This document shows, piece after piece, positions 46,083 to 56,344 of a DNA stretch of 64,000 nucleotides. The notes beneath the pieces are model-generated. The model saw nothing but the letters and a program-made list of their open reading frames with translations. It had not been told where the DNA came from and ran no database searches. Source of the DNA: Boesenbergia rotunda. Taxonomy: Eukaryota; Streptophyta; Magnoliopsida; Zingiberales; Zingiberaceae. The stretch covers positions 98,504 through 162,503 of the forward strand of contig JAGFNQ010000706.1 in NCBI GenBank assembly GCA_024364735.1. Direction: 5' to 3'. Position 1 is the first letter of the stretch, and each line of letters starts with the position of its first letter. The position numbers and the translations under genes were made by a program.

Positions 46083-47108
46083 TGTTGAGGCAATCTGTGA
46101 TCCGGAGTGACCAAGTGTTTTGATATTTGGGCAAAGGGTTTAAGTTAGGTTTACCCTTGTGTTCTTATATGTGTGTGTTGAGTGTGCAGGTTGTACAGGT
46201 TACACATATGGCCTTGACTGGACGGTCTCGGTACGGTGAAGGGTGACATGGAGACAAGTTGGAGGATTGTGTGCACCCGAGGGACCTTGGTCGAGCAGGG
46301 ATGATGAGTTGAGGGGCACGGACTTCGAGGCATGCGTGAAGGATGACATGGAGTCAAGCTGGAGGCTTGCGTGCATCCGAGGGATGGGAGTCAAAGATGA
46401 AGAGGGCGCGAAGGTAATAGTCGAGGCTGCGGATGAGGAGTCAGTCGAGTCGTGAGGGTATGAGTGCAGTGTGATTGTACTCGGGAAATCCTAGGGTTTG
46501 AGTGCGGAGTGGAATATACTCAGGAAGGGTAACCTTAGGTCGGTGAGTAGATCAGTCGACTGGCCTGGGGGCAGTCGACTGATGGAACTCACAGAAAGGT
46601 CTCAGCCCTAAGACCAGTCGACTGCCCTGGGGGCAGTCGACTTGTAGGTGGCTGGTGAGTTGGCTAAGAATTCGAACGTTGGGGTGCAACGGTCGAATTT
46701 CAATGGCACTAGTCGACTGCCCTAGGGGCAGTCGACTGGTAGCGAGGGTTTCAACCCGAATCCTATTTAAAGAGTACTTTACGATGACTGAGATTTTTGA
46801 CGAATCTTGTCTTGGTTAAAGGCAAGATAGTAGTCTTTGTGCTCAGTGCTTCGTTTGAGTTTGTGGCGAGGTTTCTCCACCCACAAGGAGCGACGAGGGC
46901 TAGTTGGAGGTTATCCGGGGATTGATCCACCGACGTATTCTTATATTAGTCACCCGCCCGGGGTGGATACCAAGTAAATCATGTTGTTAGCATTTGTTCT
47001 TCATTGTTAGTTTTGTTTATTATTATTTCCGCTGCGCTAACAAACTTGTAGAGATCCAAACGAAAAAAATGCTATTCACCCCCTCTAGCGGACACGATCG
47101 ATCCTACA
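46083..47108 (+). repeat. 5' LTR of gag-only SIRE-type element (1026 bp)
   Basis: It runs TGTTGAGGCAATC to GATCGATCCTACA and is paired with 49845-50871 with only scattered differences. A TATA-like CCTATTTAAAGAG is near 46762, with three perfect hairpins upstream (46553-46739). Confidence 0.95.
46553..46739. repeat. three GTCGAC hairpins in SIRE-type LTR U3
   Basis: Units at 46553, 46614 and 46710 are built as CAGTCGACTGCCC, a short loop and GGGCAGTCGACTG, a 13-bp stem perfect in the second unit and nearly so in the others. They recur in the 3' LTR at 50315, 50376 and 50470, and once inside the element at 49233. Confidence 0.9.
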
Positions 47109-47110
47109 GT

Positions 47111-47122
47111 TGGTATCAGAGT
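47111..47122 (+). promoter_or_regulatory. tRNA-iMet primer-binding site
   Basis: TGGTATCAGAGT starts three bases after the LTR end; it differs from the canonical site only at the last base. Confidence 0.93.
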
Positions 47123-47181
47123 GAAGGACTGCTCTTGATCGGACTAATCGCCGAGGGAGCACACGCTAGAGGAAGAAGAAC

Positions 47182-48766
47182 ATGGAAGATAAATTCGGGG
47201 ACGACATCTACACTCCGCCGGCCTATGACCATGAAGATTTCAGGTATTGGAAGTCACGGATGGAGATGTGGTTCGGAATGGAGTGAGACCTTCGGATTGC
47301 GCTCGAAGAGCCCTTCGAGATTCCAAAGGATAAGCACAGGAAGAGGCTTAGGCCTAGATATTGGAATCAAGAACAAGAAAATCAATCCAAGGCGAATAAA
47401 AAGGTAAGTGACATATTGCTTAATACTTTGCCTACTAATGTTTTGAATAGTGTAGGAGCATACAAAAATGCACACGAATTATGGATCAAAGTAGAAAAAT
47501 TTCATAAAAACCCTACACGAGGTCAAGTCATGGAAGAACCTGAGGAAGTGAACTCGATAGCCCAAGAGGAAGAAGAATTAAGTGAAAGAGAAGAAGAGGA
47601 GGTATCGATTTCAAGGATTGAGGGGGAGGAGAGACCTTCATCTATACCAGATCAAGAGGAGGCATCCACATCATCAAAGGTTGAAGAAGAAGCTCCAACC
47701 TCCACCAAAGCAAGAGCCAAGGACCATATCACATGCTTTGGGTGTAATGAAAAGGGGCACTACAAGGACAAGTGCCCGAAAGGTAAAAAGGAAGTAAAAT
47801 CTACACTCATTTCAAGTTCCTTTAAATCTAACATGAGTTGTAGGAATAGAGGAGCTCAAGAAAAGAAAAAGAAAATCCGATGCTTCACGTGTGGAGAGCT
47901 AGGGCACTACCACACCAAGTGCCCTAAAAAAGGAGAATTAAAGAAAATGGAGCATTTGAGAAGATTGGAGAAGGAGGAAAAGAAGAAGCAAAGATCACAT
48001 CAAGGAGGGACTACAAGGGTAAGGGAGGTAATCCCTAACTCTAGAATTAAATGAAACTCAACTTCTAGTTCCTCCATGAATGTTAAAAATAGGACAAATC
48101 ATCCCTCCATGCATGCTAGTTTTAATGAAAAATGCTTAATGATGCATAACTTTGGATTTAGATACAATGATAGGACTAGGAATAACAAGGTGGATCAAAA
48201 ATCTAAGAAAAGCATGCATCATGATAGACCTAGGACCTTTGTATCTAAGGATTATGACACTAATCCCAAGAAGGGAAGGAATGTGCCTAGAAAGGAGGTT
48301 TGGCCTAGGAATGTCCAAGATGGACATATGGGTTCTAGGGTTAGAACTCTAGAAAGGGAAAAATCAAGCCTTGAGGGCAAGACTTGATACATTAGAAAAG
48401 GCCCTAGAAAGATTCACGGTTGGATCTAAGGGCTTAGACATGGTGTTGGGTAGTTTGAAACCCAACTATGATAGATCGGGTTTGGGATACCGATCTAAGA
48501 CATCCAAGGAAAATGAAAAGAAATATGTTGGGGAAGCATATAATGGCAAGGAGGGTAAGTCCAAGAATGGCAAGAGGGTGCCATCAAAAGATAGAAATGG
48601 TGACTTAACCAAGGACAAGATGTCCAAGGTTAAAAAGGTCCATTTTGTAGACCAAGAATCACCGGTGGCACACCGGTGTGGTTTAGTGTGGGTTAAGTCA
48701 CCTAGGGAGGTGGCTAGGGCTAAGAGCTCAAGGGTGAGCTCTAGGAGCCTTTGGGATATATGGTGA
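47182..48766 (+). pseudogene. gag: SIRE-type copia gag (no pol)
   Basis: The frame opens at ATG 47182 (MEDKFGDDIYTPPAYDHEDF), meets an in-frame TGA at 47284, and continues in the same frame to 48054 with AHELWIKVEKFH and an acidic stretch. Two CCHC zinc knuckles follow (CFGCNEKGHYKDKC near 47735 and CFTCGELGHYHTKC near 47881). After a TGA at 48052 the same frame remains open to 48387, then a shift leads to 48371-48766 with RARLDTLEKALERFTVGSKG and YDRSGLGYRSK, a block I recognise from SIRE gag tails. Pol is absent: 48767-49844 is non-coding. Confidence 0.85.
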
Positions 48767-49830
48767 ATGGACCTTGGGAGGGGATGCTCCTAGAGGTTTA
48801 GATGGACCATGGAGTGTGCCAAGAGAATTGGAGACGGACTTGAGTCTCAATTCTTGGGTTTTGGCACGGTGTTTTTGAGTTTCATGCATGGAAATATGAC
48901 TTTGGGGTCATATTGCATGAAAATTAGTTTTTGATGTGTAATTGTCATGTAAATCAATTCTAGGGATGCATTGTGGGTTGGTATTGGCAGTAACATCAAG
49001 AGGAAACCAAAACTAGGACTTTAGGTCAAGAGTTTATTGAACTTTTTAGCTAATTTTGGGTTTTGTGTTAAACTTGGGAATGGTAATAGATACATTTTGT
49101 AATGTATTTTTCCCAAGTAGGTATAGGTACTACAAATGTCTTCACAAAATTTGGAAATTTTTGTAGATTTGTGAAATTTCTGGTGCATTTCTGAATTTCG
49201 TCAGAAAGGCTGAAATTTTATTTTTCAGAGTATCAGTCGACTTCCCTGGGGGCAGTCGACTGGTAAAAGCTGATTTTTGTATCAGCAGCTGGGTATGTAT
49301 CTAAATGATGCAAAACAAGTGTATGAGAGGGGCTAGTACACATTGTTTATGGTCATTAGGGATTGAAAGAACCAATAATTGGGATATTGTTGGGTTCTTT
49401 TTGATGTTAGGCAAAGGGGGAGAAGTGTTGGGTTTAAGTTGGGAAACCAAACACACCTTTGCTAAAAGCCCTAGGTTTAGGGGGAGCTGAGATTAAGGGG
49501 GAGCATGGTTGCTCCATTCTTGGCGTAAGGGGAACCTTGGAGAGGTTCTTAAAAAGCCTTTGTAAGTCCAGTATAGGGGGAGCTTGGGAAAAGCTTTAAA
49601 AAGCCTATTTTGGTGAAAATTCCTAACTTGGAGGGTTAGGTGTGCGATGCCTAGGGATAGGATCCCATTGTAAAAGTCCTAGCTTGGAGAGCTAGGTGTG
49701 AGAAAATCCTAACTTGGAGGGTTAGGTGTGGGATGCCTTGGGATAGGATCCATTTTTGCATTGCATATGCATTGTTTTTGCTATTGACTACTATTTTGTT
49801 TTCCCTAACTTAAATGTATTGCCAAACATC

Positions 49831-49844
49831 AAAAAGGGGGAGAT
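49831..49844 (+). promoter_or_regulatory. polypurine tract
   Basis: AAAAAGGGGGAGAT directly precedes the 3' LTR start. Confidence 0.92.
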
Positions 49845-50871
49845 TGTTGAGGCAATCTGTGGTCCGGAGTGACCAAGTGTTTTGATGTTTGAGCAAAGGG
49901 TTTAAGTTAGGTTTATCCTTGTGTTCTTATATGTGTTTGTTGAGTGTGCAGGTTGTACAGGTTACACATATGGACTTGACTGGATGGCCACGGTACGGTG
50001 AAGGGTGGCATGGAGACAAGCTGGAGGCTTGTGTGCACCCGAGGGACCTTGGTGGAGTAGGGACGATGAGCTGAGGGGCGCGGACTTCGAGGCATGCGTG
50101 AAGGATGACATGGAGGCAAGCTGGAGGCTTGCGTGCATCCGAGGGACGGGAGTCAAAGATGAAGAGGGCGCGAAGACAATAGTCGAGGCTGCGGATGAGG
50201 AGTCAGTCGAGTCGTGAGGGTATGAGTGCAGTGTGATTGTACTCAGGAAATCCTAGGGTTTGAGTGCAGAGTGGAATGTACTCAGAAAGGGTAACCTTAG
50301 GTCGGTGAGTAGACCAGTCGATTGGCCTGGGGGCAGTCGACTGATGGAACTCACAGAAAGGTCTCAGCCCTAGGACCAGTCGACTGCCCTGGGGACAGTC
50401 GACTGGTAGGTGGCTGGTGAGTTGGCTGAGAATTCGAACGTTGGAGTGCAACGATCGAATTTCAGTGGCACCAGTCGATTGCCCTGGGGGCAGTCGACTG
50501 GTAGCGAAGGTTTCAGCCCGAATCCTATTTAAAGAGGACTTTGCGGTGGCTAAGATTTTTGACGAATCTTGTCTTGGTTCAAGGCAAGATAGTAGTCTTT
50601 GTGCTCAGTGCTTCGTTTGAGTTTGTGGCGAGGTTTCTCCACCCACAAAGAGCGACGAGAGCTAGTCGAAGGTTATCCGGGTATTGATCCACCGACGAAT
50701 TCTTGGATTAGTCACCCGTCCGGGGTGGATACCAAGTAAATCAGGTTGTTAGCGTTTGTTCTTCATTGTTAGTTTTGTTATTATTATTTCTGCTGCGCTA
50801 ACAAACTTGTAGATATCAAAATGAAAAAAACGTTATTCACCCCCCTTCTAGCGGACACGATCGATCCTACA
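49845..50871 (+). repeat. 3' LTR of gag-only SIRE-type element (1027 bp)
   Basis: It starts TGTTGAGGCAATC and ends GATCGATCCTACA. The target duplication GGCAG follows at 50872-50876 and matches 46078-46082. Confidence 0.95.
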
Positions 50872-52160
50872 GGCAGGACCGACCAAGGAAAAGCCGGAGG
50901 CATGACCACCTGCCTCCAGAGGGGCAGTCGACGGAGAAGGGGAAGGTAGAGGAATGACTTCCTCACCATCGGAGGGTGCGACATCCTCCTCGGGGATAGG
51001 CGGAAGCGTGTTGGGGCCCCCGGGGCGTAGCTTTTTCCATCGGGGGCCTAAGCCTCCCTGGATTTTCCTCTTCAGCCGACTAGAGAATTGGGATGTTAAC
51101 GGGGCAGCCGGGGGCAATGACTCCTCTATGATCCCCTCCGAATGGACAGCAGCCGGGAGTGGGTCGCCCCTCGAAGGGACACCCATCTCTGGGTCAACTG
51201 ACGGACCTGAAGTCCCCTGGTCAGCAAAAGGCGGTGGCGCGGCGGAAGCCTCTGCTCGCTTTAGCGTGACATACTCACTCGACGATTCAGCAGTCCCCTC
51301 CGAGGACTCGGCTGAAGCATAGGGCGCACCAGGAGCGGCCGGGGGAGGATCCAGAGCCTCCTTGTTGTCTTCCTCCCACTTGATAAGTCGTTGCATCGCC
51401 CTCGGAAACATGATTTCCTCTACAATAACCAGGCGAGAGAATATCAGTTAGAACTAACAAGCATTGATGGAAAAAGGAACTTACCAAGGCAGGGGCTAAG
51501 CTGGGTCACTTTGGGGCTAAGGCTCGCCCGGTACCTGAGCTCTTCACTTTGCACCAGACCGAGGCCATTGAACTCCATGCCGGAGAGTATGTTCCTGGCA
51601 CGCTGGTAAGCTGGACTCTGGAGAAAATTCCCTAGTGAGGGAGGAGTCGGCAGATCCTCCATCCAGTGGAGAGGACTGAAGGGTCGCGCAGGAAGTCGGA
51701 TGAAGAAAAACTTCTCTTTCCACCCTTTGTGAGAGGAAGGGAACCCTCCTAAAAACCTATGGCCGGGACGCGCTGAAAAGCTAAAAGCCCCTCGCGAGCC
51801 GATCGGAACGAAGAAGGGATGGAAAAGGCGAGGGGTCAGGGGGATGTCGAAAAGCTTGAAGATAATGTACACCCCTCCCATCTGAGCAAAAGCGTTGGGA
51901 GCCATTTGGTGGAGGGGGATATCAAAATAGGAGGTCACATTCATGAAAAAAGGAGGAATGGGAAAGCGGAGTCTTGACTCTACTTGCCCCAGAAAGAAAG
52001 TAAAGAAACCTACGGGAGGCTCCACCAGCGCCTGGTCTACTCTAGGGATCACCACCACCATCTCGATTGGAATGTCGTATGCCTCAATGGTCGCCTGCAA
52101 AGCCTCCGGCCTCACCCTCGAAGAAGTAGACTCATACCACTCCGCTCGATAACCTGCCAT

Positions 52161-52742
52161 GGTCCCTAAGGAAAAATACGAGAAGGAAGCAAAGGACTTA
52201 CGTGAACAGAACCCTTAGGGAGGAAGACGAAGGCAAGGTTCACCAAACAACGCAGCCAGAAGGTGGCCGAACGTCCTCGCCTCCCCTTCTTATACGGAGG
52301 AAGCCGCCCACATATGCGCAATAGGGTTGAAGCACGTGGACGGCAGGAAACCGCCACATCAGGACGACGCCATGGAACCACCGCTTGACATGAGCCTGCT
52401 ACAGCTATGCACGTCAGTGAGAGATCGCGAGGAGAGCAATTGGGGCACGTAGCAACAAAGAATTCGCTGAAGAGCTTTATTGCCATTAAAGAGTGTCAGG
52501 CGTCTTTATGAAGGATGGATGGGTATCATTGCGGTACCTCGAAGGCCATAGAAGCCTTTTTGGGAAAGCTCGAGAGGGATTGCCTCAAGACCCGAGGCAA
52601 AGGCTACAATTCTCGGACCCAGTCTAACGGCCAGGGAAGCAGTAACGGGTGCAGGGACCCACCGGACATAGCTTCTTCAGCACAACACAAGTCTAATCAA
52701 TTAAACACACTTCCTTCGATCAGACTTGAAGGGAGGGACTTG
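52161..52742 (+). other. Tat element region between antisense gene and 3' LTR
   Basis: No convincing coding content; it would hold the antisense gene's promoter. A polypurine tract (AAGGGAGGGACT, near 52728-52740) ends it two bases before the LTR. Confidence 0.6.
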
Positions 52743-53463
52743 TGATGGGGTTGAGTATCCCGTGTGGACACGTGGACTGAAAAAGCTATGTAGCAAGATA
52801 TGATGAGTCGGAGCGGCTATCTTTTCGGAGCACCCGAGACCCTCTCGGGAAGAGGATCCCTCGGGACCCCCCGTGAGTAGATGTGCCCCGGAGATCGAAT
52901 CAGAAAACACATCCCTGAGATCACCTCTGGAAGACGGGTCCCGAGATCCCTCGGGACCCCCCGGGTCAGAAGACCCCAAGATCACCTCTGGGAAGCGGAG
53001 CCCAAAATTCATTCAACCTCAAGGAACAACTCCCCTTTCTTCGGATCCGCAAATAACCACTACCAATTATCGCGGAGTCATCATGACCCATAATTGTCGC
53101 AACAGTCCGATCTTAATGATGGTGTTGACCGTTCCAAATGTTATCCTGTAACCGACAATTGAGGGGGGGACGTGGCAAAAATCGTGGAGAGTCGTGAAAT
53201 CGTCGTCGCAGGTATAAAAGGTACTTCAACCCTTCCAGTACAAGGGTTACATACTCTCTACTTCACACATCTCCTTTTCGCCTTTCTTTTCATCTCCTTG
53301 ATAGAGACACTGACTTGAGCGTTGGAGTGGGCTCCGCCGGACAACCTCCGGCGTGTTCCCCTAACGCTCGTGTTAATCTCGTAGGGTGTGAATTTCTCCT
53401 CTAGCGTTAGCGTCCGCATGGACTAAACCTTGATAATTAGCTGTCAACGTCGATCCCTTCCAA
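52743..53463 (+). repeat. Tat-type 3' LTR (~721 bp)
   Basis: It starts TGATGGGGTTGAGTA as does the 15489-16218 LTR (opposite strand) and ends near GTCGATCCCTTCC. It carries repeated TCTCGGGA/TCCCGAGA blocks and a TATA-like GTATAAAAGG at about 53213. The exact right end is uncertain within a few bases. Confidence 0.82.
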
Positions 53464-53594
53464 AATATATACAAATGTAGCATGCGAACTACAAGAAGCT
53501 ATCAAACTATTTAAGTTTTTATGCTTTGTGACTTTTTTTTTACTTCTTATTTTAATTTTTGTGAAAACCAGAGTACAGAAAAGGAACTGGTTAC

Positions 53595-53853
53595 GCTACA
53601 TGATCGAGGAGTCCGCTGCAAAAGCCAGGATTTATCTTGGAAGCAATTTCCTTGGAAGCTTGACCTGCAAATGAGTCCATGACAGCTTACCAAGTTGAGC
53701 TACCATAAAATTAAAGGAATAATTAAAATAATATTTTATTACCTTTCTAGATACTTCAAACATGATGGTATTTGTCCAACCAAGAAATTGTAGGAAAAAT
53801 CTCCGGTTCTTAACTTAGATAAAAGGCAAAGGTCACTGCTTCTGCTATCATGC
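53595..53853 (-). pseudogene. LRR receptor-like kinase relic, two exons
   Basis: On the minus strand, an exon 53853-53743 (acceptor CTAG) encodes LCLLSKLRTGDFSYNFLVGQ then IPSCLKYLE. It splices through a 78-bp GT-AG intron to an exon at 53664-53595 encoding SSFQGNCFQDKS and ending before GTAACC. This matches the end of the LRR domain in the Arabidopsis At1g63430-type LRR receptor kinases as I remember it (GDFSYNFFVG ... SSFQGNC). The frame is open in both exons. No transmembrane or kinase exon is visible nearby: the Tat LTR begins 130 bp downstream. It could be a captured fragment, a dead gene, or exons of a live gene with a retrotransposon-filled intron. Confidence 0.7.
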
Positions 53854-54191
53854 CTAGTTAAAATATAAATAAATGTTAAACGTTCTAAATAATGGATCTT
53901 AAAACTTTGTATCCAACATCTGAAACTGTGAACACTTATGCCAATGTATAACACAAATGTAGCACTACATCGAGAATGACTATTCGAATGGATGATCAAA
54001 TTTAGTTTGAATAACAGAATTAACCTTTGCTTTTCTCATACTCATGAATTATGCGTTGTTTATCTCTTGAAACATGAACTCAGGTGACAAATACGGTTGC
54101 CATATTGTAGTTTAACAATCTGCTGACATAAACCTGAAACTTTTATCCACTTATTTCCATTGTTTTGCTCAAAGTTAAAAAATGATATATA
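53854..54191. other. AT-rich, no gene seen
   Basis: Intron-like AT-rich sequence upstream of the LRR relic; I could not identify further exons. Confidence 0.5.
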
Positions 54192-54497
54192 TGTTGGATA
54201 TTACTATCCCTATTAGATGAGCTTATTTGTAAGTTACACATATAAATATAATTTGAACTCTTTAAAGTGATCTAACTTATGTTTATTGGGTTTCGGATTA
54301 TTGAATGCAGGTTCAATATATAGAACCCTTTACCCAATGTGTTATTGTCTATGAGCCGATAATAGATTGGATTCATAAATAAAGGGGAGGTCCCCAAGAG
54401 TTTAGGATATCATCTTAACCTAGTTTCTTATTCCTAATTGACAAGAGGGTTTACGGTGCCGTCAACCCTAAGCCTCTTGGAAGATCATCCTTCTTCT
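54192..54497 (+). repeat. LTR of a copia-like element, left piece
   Basis: It begins TGTTGGATATT and has a leader typical of short copia LTRs (AAATAAAGGGGAGGTCCCCAAG). It is interrupted at 54498 by copia-C and continues at 63194-63424, which ends CCATCCA one base before a primer-binding-like TGGTATCATAGC. Total about 530 bp. Confidence 0.5.
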
Positions 54498-56328
54498 TGA
54501 TGGTTGCGGCTTGGCGGACTTCCTAAGCGAATACTTGGTTGTCCTTGAGAGACCTTTTCATGTCTACGGATTAAAAATTAATCCGAATGTAGATCAGTCT
54601 CCCAAACAACCATCTCGTCATCGTATCGATCGATTCGAATTACAATTTGGCAATCTCAAAGATCGAGCTTTGTAATTCGCCTAACTGATCGACCGCGGAA
54701 AAGACGACGAGTGGATCACCGATTTTTGTGTTTATTATCGGGGTTCAATTAATTAATTATTAACAATGATTATCAAATAATCAAAACCATAATAATTAAT
54801 TAACAAACACATAAAATGATAAGACAAAAGCAAGGAGCCAAGGAAGAAATTTATACCTTCCTTTACCTCGTAGTATTCTACCTTATGTCCCTTCCCTCTT
54901 GGACGTCGTGTGGGCGACGAGCTACCAAGAACCAGAATCACCAAGGCGCTCCAAAAGATCTTTTCTTCTCGCCTAGCAAAACCCTAGCCCTAGGGTTTGC
55001 TACCGCCGGCCACCTTCCCTCCAATTCTTGTGTCGCCAGCCACAACTGCTTCCCAAACCCGCCGGCCACAAGAAGAGCTCTGAGGGGAAGATGAAGAAAA
55101 GAGGGAAGAGTCTCTCTTCCCAACCCAACAAGACGAAACTTCCCTTCCTCCTATTGAGCTTGTGGCGCCGCTGGCCTTCACCTTGCGCCGCCTCCCACCA
55201 GCCGCCGACCGTCTCTTCCTCCTTGCCGCACACCACAAAAGGGAGGGATGATCTCCCCCTTTGTCTAGTGGAAGGCTGCCACCGAGTGGATGAGGGGAAG
55301 AGAAGAAAAAGAAAGGAGAAGGAAGAACTCCTCCTTGTCGTGACCTAGGAGAGAGAAAGGGAGGAAGAGAGAATAAAGAAGGCTTGGGTTGTGGTGATCA
55401 ATTGGATTAAGCCTTGGTTTCTTGATCCCATGGGGTATATATAGGGCTAAGGTAGGGACCATGAGGAGGAATTGGGTCTTGGCCCGCTAATGAATCTAAA
55501 ACCGATCCATTAATGAAGATTCATTCCACTAAAGAATCTCCATTGAACTTCCTCACCAACCTCCATATTTTCATATGAGTTCCACCTATTATGAGTACAT
55601 CCATCTCCCCGTGTTTAAGATATCGAAAGCTCGTCGATTAATTTAAATTACTGACAATTTTAATTAATCAACTTTTAACTTCTTGACCAGTACCACTCAA
55701 CCTTATCATCATGTCGGATCAAATCCACCTGCAGAGTTTAACATGATGAACCTTATGAGCTCATCAAGGGGGCATCATCATCCTGACTCACCAGGACACG
55801 GATTCCGTCAATAATCAACGACACATCATATAATTAACATTATTTCCCAACTTACCGGGCCTATCGATTTAGCGGAATAAATCTCGCGCATTGGTAAATC
55901 AAAGAAATAAAATATTAACTATACGTGCCCGTTATTATATCGGGATTTAGAGATTGTACTCCATAATAATCCGAGGTCCAATCCAATTATTATGTCAGTA
56001 CAAATTGGATGACCTCTATTTTGGTCATGCTCAATGCACACAAAGTGCACTAGTGTAATTCTATGGTCAAGATAAACCAGACCTAATTACACTACATCCA
56101 TCCCGATGGTTTGTCCAACTCCATCTCAGTTGTGAGTCTCTACTTATACTATGCAAGGAACTGATAACATAATCTTCTGTGTGTCACCACACACCATGTT
56201 ATCTACAATGCAGAGTATGAGACTTTTTGCATATACTAATTTAAGCATGCAACTGTGTTGTTGTGATTCTCTTTCAAAATGTAGATGATCATATATAAAA
56301 AGACAAGTCTTTTAGTATACATCTAACA
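54498..56328 (-). repeat. copia-C 3' LTR (1831 bp)
   Basis: It runs TGATGGTTGCGG to TACATCTAACA, closely similar to 61351-63193. In element orientation the purine tract TAAGTGGGAGAT abuts it. Confidence 0.95.
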
Positions 56329-56344
56329 ATCTCCCACTTATATT

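Larger units (their letters stand above)
46083..50871 (+). mobile_element. complete gag-only SIRE-type Ty1/copia element
   Basis: This 4.8-kb element has paired LTRs, a primer-binding site, gag, a polypurine tract and a perfect GGCAG duplication, with no pol. It is structurally complete yet non-autonomous, and it interrupts the Tat antisense gene. Removing it restores the antisense reading frame. Confidence 0.94.
44944..52160 (-). pseudogene. Tat-element antisense ORF (gypsy-type transposon/PMD-like), split
   Basis: A long minus-strand gene lies between the pol and 3' LTR of the plus-strand Tat element. It starts at 52160 (MAGYRAEWYESTSS) with a 238-codon frame carrying the block FDIPLHQMAPNAFAQMGGV, which resembles Pfam 'putative gypsy type transposon' (PF04195) and plant mobile domain proteins. 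A Pro/Ser/Glu-rich middle (51411-50872) is interrupted by the SIRE element and resumes in the same frame at 46082. A coiled-coil-like C-terminal part (about 45300-44944; DLAQARSEVWATSDRLKEVL, MEQLKRAKEAAEAEL) ends it. In-frame TAG codons near 46052 and 45281 and a frameshift near 45020 break it. Antisense ORFs at this position are known in Tat elements such as Grande; their function is unclear. Confidence 0.78.
36878..53463 (+). mobile_element. Tat-type Ty3 element, 3' part, with three later insertions
   Basis: Integrase, 176-bp array, 83-bp array, antisense gene, polypurine tract and 3' LTR occur in the order expected for a Tat element. They are interrupted by the solo LTR (38012-40177), the SIRE-type LTR (from 41870) and the gag-only SIRE element (46083-50871). 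The 5' LTR, gag and RT are not seen. Confidence 0.75.
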
